A stretch of DNA of 64,000 nt from Legionella oakridgensis ATCC 33761 = DSM 21215. Lineage in GTDB: Bacteria > Pseudomonadota > Gammaproteobacteria > Legionellales > Legionellaceae. A model generated the notes under the pieces. That model was not told where the DNA came from, did not search any database, and worked only from the letters and a program-made list of their open reading frames with translations. The position numbers were made by a program, and so were the translations under genes. This document shows positions 48,761 to 58,882 of this stretch, piece by piece; within the stretch, counting starts at the first letter, position 1, and each line of letters opens with the position of its first letter. Where the stretch lies: assembly GCF_000512355.1 (NCBI RefSeq), contig NZ_CP004006.1, forward strand, positions 487,001-551,000, read 5' to 3'.

Positions 48761-49701
48761 CGTAAAACCAGTTGTTTATGAAGTTGAGCGCGTGGTGCAT
48801 TTAACCAGTCAGCTATTGTCATCGCTTTACCTCCAGGAAATTGAATGCGTTCAACCAGTAGGACCTGTTTTCCGGTTGCAACCTTGATGCCTTTTTTATC
48901 AAGAGACAAGATTGTTCCAGGAGTTTCTTCGCAGGATTCATGAAGAGCCCGTGCCTGATGGATACGTAAAGTAATGTCTTCGGCTTGGGTGTATGCGATG
49001 GGCCAAGGATTAAACGCCCTGATTTGGCGCTCAATTTCAATGGCCGAACGTTGCCAGTGAATGTTGGCATCTTCTTTGTTGATTTTTGGAGCATACGTTG
49101 CGGCAGCATGATCTTGAGACTGGGGAATACTCTTTCCAAGAGCAATGTTTTCCAGTGATTTCATTAAAGGTGCGACGGCAAGTTTCGCCAGGTGATCATG
49201 CAGGCTTCCTGCGGTTTCCTCAGGTTGTATGGTGTAAGTTGCTTTCGCCAGCATATCTCCTGTGTCCATGCCAACATCCATTTGCATAATGGTTACACCC
49301 GTTTGGGTATCTCCATGCAAAAGAGCATGTTGGATGGGTGAAGCGCCGCGCCAGCGAGGCAAGAGGGATGCGTGTACGTTAATGCAACCTAAAGGAGGGA
49401 TATTCAAAACCGCTTGAGGCAAGATCAAGCCATATGCAATAACAACCAGGATATCCGGAGCAAGCATTGCCAATTCATCAATGGCTTGGGGCGTTTTAAA
49501 ATTCAGCGGTTGATACACGGGGACATGTTGAGTTTCTGCCCATTGCTTTACTGCAGAAGCCTGCATTTGCCTACCGCGCCCGGCAGGGCGGTCAGGCTGA
49601 GTATAGACTGCTTCTAACTGATGCTCTGAGGCCGCCAATGCGTCCAGACAAGGCAAGGCAAATTCTGGAGTTCCTGCAAATACAATTTTTAAGGATTTCA
49701 T
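48757..49701 (-). CDS. fmt: methionyl-tRNA formyltransferase
   Basis: Formylates initiator Met-tRNA using 10-formyl-tetrahydrofolate. The 314-residue protein starts [19 protein letters not shown], and contains the folate-binding/catalytic [28 protein letters not shown], and the C-terminal tRNA-binding OB-like domain ([10 protein letters not shown]). It overlaps both def and rsmB by four bases, so all three are translationally coupled. Confidence 0.97.
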   Translation of the reverse strand: MKSLKIVFAGTPEFALPCLDALAASEHQLEAVYTQPDRPAGRGRQMQASAVKQWAETQHVPVYQPLNFKTPQAIDELAMLAPDILVVIAYGLILPQAVLNIPPLGCINVHASLLPRWRGASPIQHALLHGDTQTGVTIMQMDVGMDTGDMLAKATYTIQPEETAGSLHDHLAKLAVAPLMKSLENIALGKSIPQSQDHAAATYAPKINKEDANIHWQRSAIEIERQIRAFNPWPIAYTQAEDITLRIHQARALHESCEETPGTILSLDKKGIKVATGKQVLLVERIQFPGGKAMTIADWLNAPRAQLHKQLVLR

Positions 49702-50210
49702 GCGTTTCTGTCTTTCTGGCGGACGTATTTTTCGGATTTTCTTCTGGCCATGGTTCGTTTTAAAGGCGACAGTAAATCGATGTATAGCTTACCATTAAGA
49801 TGATCAATTTCATGTTGCAAACATTCAGCCAGAAGTCCTTCGGCATTTATTTCAAATGGCTTGCCAAAACGGTCTTGAGCTCGCACGGTTACCTTTTCAG
49901 CACGAATAACCGTATCGTAAGTGCCAGGAACAGATAAGCATCCTTCCTGGTATTCGATTTTGCCGTCTGAGTCAACGATTTCAGGGTTGGCGATAACGAG
50001 TTGGTTGGTTTTATCACCAATCACATCAATAACGGATAAGCGAAGATTAATGCCAATTTGCGGAGCAGCCAGTCCAACGCCATGAGCATCATACATGGTA
50101 TCAAACATATCATCGATCAATGCTTGCAATTTGTCATCAAAGGTTTCTACCTCTGCTGAGACTCGTCTGAGGCGAGGATCAGGCAAATAAATAATCTTGC
50201 GAATAGCCAT
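49698..50210 (-). CDS. def: peptide deformylase
   Basis: Iron/zinc metalloenzyme removing the N-formyl group from nascent proteins. The 170-residue protein holds all three family motifs: [17 protein letters not shown] (metal-ligand Cys) and QHEIDHLNG (HEXXH). The sequence [16 protein letters not shown] at the start is typical. It is first in the def-fmt-rsmB operon and divergent from the LysM gene, with about 150 bases between their starts. Confidence 0.97.
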   Translation of the reverse strand: MAIRKIIYLPDPRLRRVSAEVETFDDKLQALIDDMFDTMYDAHGVGLAAPQIGINLRLSVIDVIGDKTNQLVIANPEIVDSDGKIEYQEGCLSVPGTYDTVIRAEKVTVRAQDRFGKPFEINAEGLLAECLQHEIDHLNGKLYIDLLSPLKRTMARRKSEKYVRQKDRNA

Positions 50211-50358
50211 ATTGAATCTGTTTTAAAAAAGTAAATGCGTGTTATTATCGCTAATACCCCGTGCCGTAGCAAGATGCTGGCACTGTGTTTAATTGTTAAA
50301 CTCACATGTTCATATCCGAGAACAGGCTCTGAGAGGCATGCATGATAAGGACCGATTT

Positions 50359-51381
50359 ATGCGCTATGTGATGTTCTTTTTAGGATTGATGCTTTCGGTG
50401 TCTGCGCAGGCGTTGACATTACGTCCCGATGCTCCTAAACAATATGTGGTACAGTCTGGGGATACTTTGTGGGAGATAGCTAATCGCTATTTGGCTCATC
50501 CCTGGGAGTGGAAATCATTATGGCATGCTAATCCACAAATAAAGAACCCTAATCGCCTGTATCCGGGAGCGGTATTGGAGTTGCATTTTTATCAGCAAAA
50601 TCCTTATTTGAAAGTGCTGTCTAATGGAACGATAAAATTATCACCCTACATGCGTCCAATGCCGCTTGACGACGCTATTCCGCCGATTCCTCTTAGTGAC
50701 ATCAAGCCTTTTTTGGATGCATCGTTGGTGCTTGATAAAGACAGTTTATTAAATGCACCCTATATTGTTGCGTTTACAACAGAACACCTTTTAGGCGGTC
50801 AGGGGGATGAAATATATGTCAAAAATTTATGCCCGCCAACGCCACCACCAGGAACTACTTTTTCTTATGGCATTTATCGGCCGTGCGGAGAATACATCGA
50901 TCCGGAAACAAAGTGTTTTCTTGGCTATAAGGCTATATTGGTAGGCTATGCTGAACTGTTGCGGCGAGGTGATCCTGCTACCGTCCTGTTAACTGATATC
51001 ATGCAAGGCGTTGAATTAAATGATCGAGTCATGCCCAATAATCATCCTGAATTTGCGCTTTCTTTTGAGCCTAAAGCGCCCAATCATCCGGTTAATGGTG
51101 CCATTATTGACTTACCTGGGGATTATTCACAGGGTGCTGTAGGGCTTGTTGTTGTACTGAATCGAGGAAAAGATGCCGGATTACAGGCAGGGGATGTGCT
51201 TGGGGTATTCAGTCGAAGCAGAATGGTTCCAGACCCCCAATGTCCCCCTTCTTGCGTGCAGCTTCCTCCCGAACGCCTTGGCGAAGTGATGGTTTTCCGC
51301 ACGTTTACGCACACCAGTTTTGCTTTGGTTGTCCGTTCAATCCGCGCAGTTCAACCGATGGATATTGTTACTAACCCATGA
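50359..51381 (+). CDS. secreted LysM-domain protein
   Basis: Cell-envelope protein with a signal peptide and one LysM peptidoglycan-binding domain. The ATG at 50359 is chosen for its AAGGA ribosome-binding site seven bases away and because it begins the signal peptide MRYVMFFLGLMLSVSAQA; longer frames upstream add non-signal residues. LysM follows: YVVQSGDTLWEIANRYLAHP to YPGAVLEL. The remaining 260 residues hold several beta-rich segments (DLPGDYSQGAVGLVVVLNRG and on) without a clear family. Genes of this kind sit upstream of dprA in many gammaproteobacteria. It overlaps dprA by four bases. Confidence 0.85.
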   Translation: MRYVMFFLGLMLSVSAQALTLRPDAPKQYVVQSGDTLWEIANRYLAHPWEWKSLWHANPQIKNPNRLYPGAVLELHFYQQNPYLKVLSNGTIKLSPYMRPMPLDDAIPPIPLSDIKPFLDASLVLDKDSLLNAPYIVAFTTEHLLGGQGDEIYVKNLCPPTPPPGTTFSYGIYRPCGEYIDPETKCFLGYKAILVGYAELLRRGDPATVLLTDIMQGVELNDRVMPNNHPEFALSFEPKAPNHPVNGAIIDLPGDYSQGAVGLVVVLNRGKDAGLQAGDVLGVFSRSRMVPDPQCPPSCVQLPPERLGEVMVFRTFTHTSFALVVRSIRAVQPMDIVTNP

Positions 51382-52457
51382 ATAATAAACATTATTTGCT
51401 TGCCCTTAATCGAATGAATCAGGTAGGTCCTCGCACGATTGCTAAATTAATGGCGCGCTGGCCCAATTTGGAAGAACTTTTTCAAATGTCTGCTATAGAA
51501 CTTGAAAAATCGGGGTTACCTACGCGCTTGGCAAAAACAATTGCGGCATTTGATGTCACCCAAATAGAAAAAGATTTGCAATGGCAAGAGGATGAAAATC
51601 ATTTTTTGATTACCTGGTGTGATGAGCAATATCCTTATTTGCTGCGTGAAATTTATGACTCACCGCCTGTATTATACGTTAAGGGTGATTTATCTGCTTT
51701 GCAATCGCAGGCAATTGCCATCGTGGGAAGTAGAAAACCAACCATAACGGGCAGCGAAACTGCATGGCACTTTGCGTTTGAATTGGCTAAATATAATATC
51801 ACCATTGTCAGTGGTTTGGCTTTTGGTATAGATGCCCAGGCGCATGAAGGGTGTCTGGAAGCAGGAGGAAAAACCATTGCTATCATGGGAACAGGAATAG
51901 ATTATATCTACCCTTCTCGCCATAAAAAACTGGCTGAACGCATCCTTCGTAATGGTTTGTTAATAACGGAATTTCCCCTGGAAACACCGCCTGCGCCTGG
52001 ACATTTCCCACGTAGAAATCGTATAATAAGTGGTTTGTCATTGTCCATATTGGTTGTTGAGGCTGCAATAAGAAGCGGTTCCCTGATTACAGCTCGCTTG
52101 GCATTGGAACAAAACCGTGATGTTTTTGCGATTCCAGGCTCAATTCATAATCCTTTAGCAAAAGGATGCCATTATTTGGTGCAGCAAGGTGCAAAACTGG
52201 TGACTTCGTGTGAAGACATCTTGAATGAATTAGGGGTGCAAGCCAGCATGCAAAGAAATACAGCAGAAGTTTGTGTTTCCCTTGCAAGTAAGAACCAAAA
52301 CCTAGTAAAGTTCATTGGGTTTGAGACAACGACAGTGGATCAGATTGTTAAGCGCAGTGGCTTAAGTGTTGAAAAAGTGACTTGTGATTTGACTGAGCTG
52401 GAATTGGACGGCATTGTAAAAGCAGTGCCTGGCGGTTACATGAGGTGTAGGTTATGA
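51378..52457 (+). CDS. dprA: DNA processing protein DprA
   Basis: Recombination mediator that loads RecA on single-stranded DNA taken up during natural transformation. The 359-residue protein has an N-terminal helical (HhH/SAM-like) part, the Rossmann-fold DprA core (AIVGSRKPT, VSGLAFGIDAQAHEG, GTGIDYIYPSRHKKLAE, GHFPRRNRIISGLS) and a C-terminal winged-helix domain (VDQIVKRSGLSVEKVTCDLTELELDGIV). It overlaps both the LysM gene and smg by four bases, indicating one mRNA. Confidence 0.95.
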   Translation: MNNKHYLLALNRMNQVGPRTIAKLMARWPNLEELFQMSAIELEKSGLPTRLAKTIAAFDVTQIEKDLQWQEDENHFLITWCDEQYPYLLREIYDSPPVLYVKGDLSALQSQAIAIVGSRKPTITGSETAWHFAFELAKYNITIVSGLAFGIDAQAHEGCLEAGGKTIAIMGTGIDYIYPSRHKKLAERILRNGLLITEFPLETPPAPGHFPRRNRIISGLSLSILVVEAAIRSGSLITARLALEQNRDVFAIPGSIHNPLAKGCHYLVQQGAKLVTSCEDILNELGVQASMQRNTAEVCVSLASKNQNLVKFIGFETTTVDQIVKRSGLSVEKVTCDLTELELDGIVKAVPGGYMRCRL

Positions 52458-52915
52458 AAGACAGTTTGTTTGAAATGCTATTAAGTTTGTTTGAAAAAAC
52501 ATTAAATAAGCTAAAAGAAAATCATGCAACCGATGGAGCAACTAAAGAGACAATCAAGGAAAACTTGCCGGATCTTTATACGTCTTCCCTCGATATAGCT
52601 AGCGAAGACCTCGAGGCTGATTTTTTCAAATCCGCGCGTGCTGATTCCATGCGTGTCTTTACTTACGATGAACAGATGAAATTTACTAAAGCCAGCTATC
52701 AATTTTTGATGCGCTTACTGGTATGGGAAATTATTGACCGTGATACTTTAGAGCTGATTATCAATCAACTTGTATTTTCTGATTCCCGTATTGTTTCCCT
52801 AGAGGAAACGAAATGGACGGTTCGTAGTGTGCTTGCTGATACATTAAATACCAAACAACTTGCTTTTCTTGATCTTGTGCTGTATCAAAAAAGAGATGGG
52901 TATTCACTGCATTGA
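52454..52915 (+). CDS. smg: Smg family protein (DUF494)
   Basis: Conserved gammaproteobacterial protein of unknown function, found next to dprA. The 153-residue product begins with LFEMLLSLFEKTLNKL, and the C-terminal part has the family's helical core: DRDTLELIINQLVFSDSRIVSLEETKW spread over residues 95-122, and TKQLAFLDLVLYQKRDG at the end. The start overlaps the dprA stop by four bases. topA follows 30 bases later, completing the usual dprA-smg-topA order. Confidence 0.9.
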   Translation: MKDSLFEMLLSLFEKTLNKLKENHATDGATKETIKENLPDLYTSSLDIASEDLEADFFKSARADSMRVFTYDEQMKFTKASYQFLMRLLVWEIIDRDTLELIINQLVFSDSRIVSLEETKWTVRSVLADTLNTKQLAFLDLVLYQKRDGYSLH

Positions 52916-52945
52916 TATTACCACAGGAACGAGGTTTAACGGCTC

Positions 52946-55231
52946 ATGAGTAAGCATTTGGTTATCGTTGAATCACCTGCAAAAGCGAAAACCATTCAAA
53001 AATATTTAGGCGATAATTATGATGTCCTTGCCTCCTATGGGCATGTTCGCGATTTACCGCCCAAAAAAGGTTCTGTGGAGCCGGAGCATCATTTTGCAAT
53101 GACTTACCGCCCCATTGAAAAAAATGCCCGACATATTGAATTAATTGCAAAGGCTTTAAAAAAAGCCGATTCGCTTTTGCTTGCAACAGACCCGGATAGA
53201 GAAGGTGAAGCCATTTCCTGGCATGTTTTCGAGTTAATGAAAGAGCGAAACTTATTAAAAGACAAAACAGTCCACCGTATTTTTTTCAACGAAATCACCA
53301 AATCAGCGATTAAGGAAGCCATTGATAATCCAAGAGATATTTCCATGGATTTAGTCAATGCCCAACAAGCAAGACGTGCCTTGGATTATTTGGTTGGTTT
53401 TAATCTGTCCCCTTTATTGTGGAAAAAGGTAAGACGTGGTTTATCAGCAGGTCGTGTTCAGAGTCCGGCACTGCGGCTGATTGTTGAGCGGGAAGAAGAA
53501 ATTGAGCGTTTTGTCTCGCAAGAATATTGGCGGATACTGGCTAATTGTCAGCATGATGCCACGGCCTTTGAGGCGCGTTTAACCCATTATCAGCAAGAAA
53601 AATTACAACAATTTACCATCAATAATGAAGAACAGGCTCAACGCATCAAAAGCAAGCTTTTAGAAGAAGCAAAAGGTGTTTTGCTGGTTAGCAATATCGA
53701 TAAAAAACAACGTAAACGTAATCCTTCTGCACCATTTATTACTTCAACTTTACAACAGGAAGCGGCCAGAAAATTAGGGTTTACTGCCCGTAAAACCATG
53801 ATGGTAGCTCAGCAATTGTATGAAGGCATTGATATTGGTACTGGAACTGTGGGTTTGATTACGTACATGCGTACGGATTCGGTAAATCTGGCTACAGAGG
53901 CGATTGATGAAATCAGGGACTATATTCGACAACGATATGGCGAAGAAAACAGTCCCAAAAATCCAAGGATTTTCAAAACAAAATCTAAAAACGCTCAGGA
54001 AGCGCATGAAGCCATCCGTCCCACGTCGATAAAACGTGCTCCTGATATGATAAAAGAGTCGCTGACGGCTGATCAATTCAAACTGTACAATCTTATTTGG
54101 AAACGTACATTGGCTTGCCAAATGGCTGAAGCTATTCTGGATACGGTGACGGTGGATCTTAATTGCGGTGAAGGACATGTTTTTAGAGCGAATGGTTCAA
54201 CCATTCTTTTCCCCGGATTTTTGAGTGTTTATGAGGAAGGCCGGGATGATGCCAAAGAAGAAGAACAATCCATCCTATTACCTTCCCTGGCTGTGGGCGA
54301 TAAAGTGAAATTGCTTGATATTTTAGCCAATCAGCATTTTACGGAACCGCCGCCACGCTATTCAGAAGCGTCATTGGTAAAAGCATTGGAAGAATTTGAT
54401 ATTGGGCGGCCTTCTACTTACGCAACTATTATTCATACGTTGCAGCAACGCGAATACGTTGTCGTAGAGAAAAAGCGGTTTTACCCAACGGACGTTGGGC
54501 GTATAGTCAGTCACTTTCTAACTAACTATTTCACCCGATACGTGGATTATAAATTTACAGCTCATCTTGAAGATAAGCTGGATGCTATTGCTCGCGGTGA
54601 AAAAGAATGGGTTCCGGTTTTGGAAGAATTTTGGCAGCCATTTATCGAGAAAATTCATGCCATTGATGAACAAGTACAGCGCAAAGATGTAACGACTGAA
54701 GTACTGGATGAGAAATGTCCGAAATGCGGCAGTCCACTGGCGATTCGCCTCGGTAAACGTGGGCGCTTTATTGGTTGTACTGCTTACCCTGATTGCGATT
54801 ACACTCAAGATTTGAGCTCCTCCTCGACTGAACGTGCCGAATCTGAAGTGGTTGAGGGACGAGTGTGTCCTGATTGCGGTGGAGAATTACACATCAAAAC
54901 AGGACGCTATGGCCGGTTTATTGGTTGTAGTAATTATCCCGAATGCAAACATATTGAGCCGTTGGAAAAACCAGCCGATACACAAGTAGAATGTCCCAAA
55001 TGTCATAATGCGACGCTATTGAAACGCAAGTCACGAAAGGGAAAGATTTTTTATTCATGCGCTGCTTATCCTAAATGCGATTATGCATTATGGAATGAAC
55101 CAATTGCCCAGCCCTGTCCCAAATGTGGATGGCCTGTGCTCACGGTAAAAGAAACCAAGCGCTCCGGTCGTCAGATCATCTGCCCGAAGGAAGGATGTGG
55201 TTATACGGCATCTGCCGAGCAAGGCGAGTAA
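52946..55231 (+). CDS. topA: DNA topoisomerase I
   Basis: Type IA topoisomerase that relaxes negative supercoils. The TOPRIM domain is at the N-terminus (LVIVESPAKAKTIQKYLG, TDPDREGEAISWH). The catalytic tyrosine is Tyr307 in GLITYMRTDS. The C-terminal region carries zinc-ribbon modules (CPKCGSPLAIRLGKRGRFIGC, split here as CPKC and later CIGC-type pairs; then CPDCGGELHIKTGRYGRFIGC-type and CPKCHNATLLKRK). The 761-residue length is in the normal range for the family, somewhat shorter than E. coli TopA. It is last in the dprA-smg-topA unit. Confidence 0.96.
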   Translation: MSKHLVIVESPAKAKTIQKYLGDNYDVLASYGHVRDLPPKKGSVEPEHHFAMTYRPIEKNARHIELIAKALKKADSLLLATDPDREGEAISWHVFELMKERNLLKDKTVHRIFFNEITKSAIKEAIDNPRDISMDLVNAQQARRALDYLVGFNLSPLLWKKVRRGLSAGRVQSPALRLIVEREEEIERFVSQEYWRILANCQHDATAFEARLTHYQQEKLQQFTINNEEQAQRIKSKLLEEAKGVLLVSNIDKKQRKRNPSAPFITSTLQQEAARKLGFTARKTMMVAQQLYEGIDIGTGTVGLITYMRTDSVNLATEAIDEIRDYIRQRYGEENSPKNPRIFKTKSKNAQEAHEAIRPTSIKRAPDMIKESLTADQFKLYNLIWKRTLACQMAEAILDTVTVDLNCGEGHVFRANGSTILFPGFLSVYEEGRDDAKEEEQSILLPSLAVGDKVKLLDILANQHFTEPPPRYSEASLVKALEEFDIGRPSTYATIIHTLQQREYVVVEKKRFYPTDVGRIVSHFLTNYFTRYVDYKFTAHLEDKLDAIARGEKEWVPVLEEFWQPFIEKIHAIDEQVQRKDVTTEVLDEKCPKCGSPLAIRLGKRGRFIGCTAYPDCDYTQDLSSSSTERAESEVVEGRVCPDCGGELHIKTGRYGRFIGCSNYPECKHIEPLEKPADTQVECPKCHNATLLKRKSRKGKIFYSCAAYPKCDYALWNEPIAQPCPKCGWPVLTVKETKRSGRQIICPKEGCGYTASAEQGE

Positions 55232-55389
55232 TTGTACAGTATACTTACCTTTGCCAGACTCTTGACACAAAAAAAGTATCATATAAAAATGTCGATGGAT
55301 AACGCAGGTACTCATTGACACAGTAGAGTGGCATGCGGGATTATAATGATGTGTTGTGATGTGAGTTTTATATACTGAGGAACAGTAAA

Positions 55390-55599
55390 ATGTCAGACAA
55401 AGTACGCGGTACGGTAAAATGGTTTAATGACAGCAAAGGCTTTGGTTTTATTGAAAGCGAAGGCAAAGATTATTTCGTTCATTTTAGTGCTATAAAATCA
55501 GATGGATTTAAAACCCTAAAAGAAGGCGCTGCTGTTTTATTTAAAGCTTCTCAAGGCCAAAAAGGTCCACAAGCTGAAGAAGTGGAAGTTGTATCGTAA
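55390..55599 (+). CDS. cold-shock domain protein
   Basis: Single CSD-fold RNA/ssDNA chaperone of 69 residues. It starts [19 protein letters not shown] with RNP1 (KGFGFI) and continues with RNP2 (DYFVHFSAI), ending [14 protein letters not shown], as in CspA-type proteins. A TGAGGAA ribosome-binding site precedes the ATG. Whether it is cold-induced cannot be read here, since the family also includes constitutive members. Confidence 0.95.
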   Translation: MSDKVRGTVKWFNDSKGFGFIESEGKDYFVHFSAIKSDGFKTLKEGAAVLFKASQGQKGPQAEEVEVVS

Positions 55600-55680
55600 C
55601 TCTTTAGCAATAGAATGTAATATTCCTAGCATTGGGACAAAAGCACTAGGCAGGTGCTCAGCGGTTATTTGGGAAAATTA

Positions 55681-56636
55681 ATGCATTCAATAGGTGTGTG
55701 GTGGTTATGGCTGGTATTTTTCATCATCATCACCATTGTATTGGCCGTTGATTTGTTTCTGTTTGGTGGTAAAAACAATATCAAATGACCCTGAAAGCTT
55801 CTGTTGTATGGAGCGGTGTCTGGGTTGGGCTAGCTTTACTTTTTAATGCTTTTTTATGGTTCTACCTCATGCAAAATTACGCCTTGAAGGTTGCCAATGA
55901 AAAAGCATTGGAATTTTTTACTGCTTATCTTGTTGAAGAAACATTATCTATGGATAATGTTTTTGTCTTTCTCGTTATTTTCAAGTATTTTGCCATTCCT
56001 ATAAATTTTCAAAGACGGTTACTCTTATTTGGTGTATTAGGCGCTATTGCGTTGAGGCTTGTATTCATTTCGATGGGAATTTGGCTTATCCATCGCTTTG
56101 ATTGGGTTTTTTATATATTCGGCTTATTACTCATTTATTCAGCCATCAGGATTTTTGCATTTCATGATGGGGAACAGTCATTATCTGATAATTTGATTTT
56201 ACGTGGATTACGCAGGATTTTCCCCCTTACCGAATCGATTGCCAGTCAGACATTTTGGGTGAAGAAAAATAAGCGTTATTATCTTACCCCGCTCTTCATT
56301 GTTCTTATTTTTGTTGAAATCAGTGATCTGATATTTGCTATGGATAGTATTCCTGCTGTATTTGGCATTACAAATGATCCATTTATTGCATTTACTTCTA
56401 ATGTGTTTGCAGTATTGGGATTGCGAGCCATGTATTTCATATTGGCAACGATGCACGAGCGATTCCTACTTCTTAAATATGGCTTGGCATTCATATTATG
56501 TTTCATCGGTGCGAAGATGCTTCTTCATCATGTGGTGGACATTTCTATTTTTATTACTTTGGCGATTATAACCTTGACTTTATTTACTTCTATAGCTTTA
56601 AGTAAGCTGATTCATGTTGATGTCCACAAAGATTAA
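55681..56636 (+). CDS. TerC-family integral membrane protein, frameshifted at an A run
   Basis: TerC/Alx proteins are multi-pass membrane proteins linked to metal (manganese) homeostasis and tellurite resistance. The ATG at 55681 gives MHSIGVWWLWLVFFIIIT, a normal TerC start, but the frame stops after 35 codons. One extra A in the run at 55771-55775 continues as GGKKQYQMTLKASVVWSGVW and gives 318 residues. The rest has the conserved FFTAYLVEETLSMDNVFVF, LFGVLGAIALRLVFI, EISDLIFAMDSIPAVFGIT (acidic metal-site residues) and LGLRAMYFILA. The split is at a homopolymer, like others in this window, so the gene is probably intact. Confidence 0.88.
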
Positions 56637-56686
56637 TATTTAATTTTTTCGATTTAAAAAAACTATTTTTTGTCTATATTAAAGAT

Positions 56687-58372
56687 ATGGCAGCATTTGC
56701 CGATTTTTTATATAAATTTTTTAAAAAGTGGCCATATCACATGAACATTAAACAACAACTTGCAATACGCTCAACTGTTTTAAAAAGCCATGTGAATAAA
56801 TACGCTATGTTGGGTTTGGTCATCTCTATCGGCAGTATCATAGTGGCATCCTTACTCGTTTCTTATCAAACGACCGGGGAAATAAGCTTAGGAGGGTTTC
56901 TTAAGGCACAAGCAAGCAATCCCGCCATATGGGCACTGGATTTGACCCCATTTATGTTTGCTTATTGGGGACAGTCATTCTGTTATGAATTGGTCAGTAA
57001 AGCTGAGTCAATCATTGAAAATAAAACTCGGGAAATTGCCAGTAAAAGTGATGATTTGGAATTAAAGCTTAAATATGAAAGTAATCATGATCGGCTGACC
57101 AATTTGCCGAATAGTCATTTATTGTCGCAACGTATTAATCAAGGCATTCAGCAACTGCATTCAGGAGAAGAACTTGCTTTAATTATTTTGAAAATCAATA
57201 AATTTAAAGAAATTAATTACAATTTTGGCAGTTTTAGTGCCAACAGTCTTTTGGTTCAATTTGCGGAAAAATTAAAATCAATCTTATTGGAACCCTACAT
57301 GCTGCAGGCTTATATGGGCATGAACATGGTGGCACGCATACAGGGGGCAGAATTTGCAATTCTTATTCCAAGATTAAAAGAAGAACATCAACTTGATAGA
57401 ATTATTCATAATCTTATCCAAGCGACGTCCGTTAGTTTTATGATTGATGGTAATAATATTGAAGTAACGACCACTGCGGGTGTAGTACTTCACCCGCAAC
57501 ATGGCAATAATGATGAACAGTTAATGCAGCGCGCAACATTAGGATTGCTTGATGCAGAAGAAAGAAATAAATCTTATGCTATTTATCAAGCAAACATGGA
57601 AAAGAATTACAAAACCAAACGAACCATCTTGAAAGAATTAAGAAGTGCCATCGAACAAGAGGAAATTGGTATTTTACATCAACCGATTGTGGAATTAGCA
57701 ACGGGCAAAATATTGGGAGCTGATGTTGGCATTCATTTTGAAAATATTCAATATGGTAATTTCGATGTTGAAAAATTAATTCCTTTGGTAGGAGGAAGCT
57801 CCTTAGTTAAAAATTTGACCGTTTTTACCTTAAAAAATGCTATTAGACAGTTGGCTTTGTGGCATCAGGCCAATCATAAAATTTATATTCAAATTAATAT
57901 ATTTAATGCAACCGATCCGGACTTGCCAGATATTTTAAATAACTTATTAAAAGAAAATAACTTATCGCCAGACTATTTAAAAATTGAATTGACAGAAAAA
58001 GCCTGTTTAAGTGATCAAGAACGTTCCATGGATGTGCTCAAGCGATTGGCTGATCTCGGAATAAAAATATGCATCAGTGATTTTGCCAGTGGTTATTCTT
58101 CGTTTGTTTATCTCATTAACTTTCCCATCAGTGAAATTAAAATTGATAAGGCGTTTATCAGCAATATGATGAAGGATACAAAACGTCATCATCTTGTCGA
58201 AGCAATCATTAAATTAGGTGAGGTTATGGATTTAAATGTCATTGCCGATGGTATTTTTGATGAAAATACGCTCAATGAACTGAAAAATCTAGGTTGTCTG
58301 TATGGTCAAGGAGAGCATTTTTCCAATCCAGTTGATGCAGATCATTTTTCTAAATTACTCAATAGACCATAA
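56687..58372 (+). CDS. degenerate GGDEF-EAL protein, probable c-di-GMP receptor or pseudo-enzyme
   Basis: A 561-residue protein with two membrane segments (about 40-62 and 82-100), then a GGDEF-like domain (about 130-300) and an EAL-like domain (about 315-560). Key residues are altered. The GGDEF site reads RIQGAEFAI. The EAL motif is replaced by ADVGIHF, so the metal-binding Glu is missing. The DDFG motif reads SDFASGYSS, and IAEGVE reads IADGIF. The domain folds remain clear (HDRLTNLPN, KIELTEKACL, EIKIDKAFISN). It is therefore likely catalytically inactive and may bind c-di-GMP or a partner protein. It lies alone on the plus strand. Confidence 0.85.
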   Translation: MAAFADFLYKFFKKWPYHMNIKQQLAIRSTVLKSHVNKYAMLGLVISIGSIIVASLLVSYQTTGEISLGGFLKAQASNPAIWALDLTPFMFAYWGQSFCYELVSKAESIIENKTREIASKSDDLELKLKYESNHDRLTNLPNSHLLSQRINQGIQQLHSGEELALIILKINKFKEINYNFGSFSANSLLVQFAEKLKSILLEPYMLQAYMGMNMVARIQGAEFAILIPRLKEEHQLDRIIHNLIQATSVSFMIDGNNIEVTTTAGVVLHPQHGNNDEQLMQRATLGLLDAEERNKSYAIYQANMEKNYKTKRTILKELRSAIEQEEIGILHQPIVELATGKILGADVGIHFENIQYGNFDVEKLIPLVGGSSLVKNLTVFTLKNAIRQLALWHQANHKIYIQINIFNATDPDLPDILNNLLKENNLSPDYLKIELTEKACLSDQERSMDVLKRLADLGIKICISDFASGYSSFVYLINFPISEIKIDKAFISNMMKDTKRHHLVEAIIKLGEVMDLNVIADGIFDENTLNELKNLGCLYGQGEHFSNPVDADHFSKLLNRP

Positions 58373-58477
58373 TATATCCTAATAGATTATTGAGTTTTCC
58401 CTGTTATGCGCATAAAATGTGCAATTAGTCATAGCATCGTTAATGCATGCTGCAAGCATGGATGACTGGGATAAAAA

Positions 58478-58882
58478 ATGATTACCTATAGAAAAATGTT
58501 AAAATCAAAAATCCATCGTGCTCGTGTTACGGAAGCGGATCTGGATTATGAAGGCAGCATCACAATTTCTCCTGAATTGCTTGCTGCATCAAATATCTTG
58601 CCTTATGAGGCAGTCAATGTCTGGAATGTCACTGCAGGAACGAGATTTGAAACGTATGCCATCGAAGGCATGCCCAATTCTACCGACATATGTGTGAATG
58701 GGGCTGCTGCGCATCTGGTAACTCCGGGCGATATTATCATTATTGCTTCTTTTATTCAGCTTACTGATGAAGCTTGCTACACGTTTAAACCTACGGTTGT
58801 TTTCGTAGACGAATATAATCGTATAAAAGAATTGCGTCCTGAAATTGTTAATCTGAAAAAGTCGGTAGAAACAATAGGGTAA
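58478..58882 (+). CDS. panD: aspartate 1-decarboxylase (proenzyme)
   Basis: Pyruvoyl enzyme making beta-alanine for pantothenate and CoA. The 134-residue proenzyme has KIHRARVTEADLDYEGSITI, with self-cleavage expected between Gly26 and Ser27. It continues with NVWNVTAGTRFETYAIEG (the conserved N/Y and R residues), NGAAAHLVTPGDIIIIASF and PTVVFVDEYNRI. The start at 58478 gives two residues more than E. coli PanD before the cleavage site; an alternative ATG lies six codons further in. No panB or panC is adjacent. Confidence 0.95.
   Translation: MITYRKMLKSKIHRARVTEADLDYEGSITISPELLAASNILPYEAVNVWNVTAGTRFETYAIEGMPNSTDICVNGAAAHLVTPGDIIIIASFIQLTDEACYTFKPTVVFVDEYNRIKELRPEIVNLKKSVETIG

Noticed and set aside
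55263-55347. Promoter of the cold-shock gene from TTGACA at 55315 and TATAAT at 55342
   Set aside because: The spacing is 21 bases, too long for a normal sigma-70 promoter; TATAAT may be used with another -35, but no pair is convincing.
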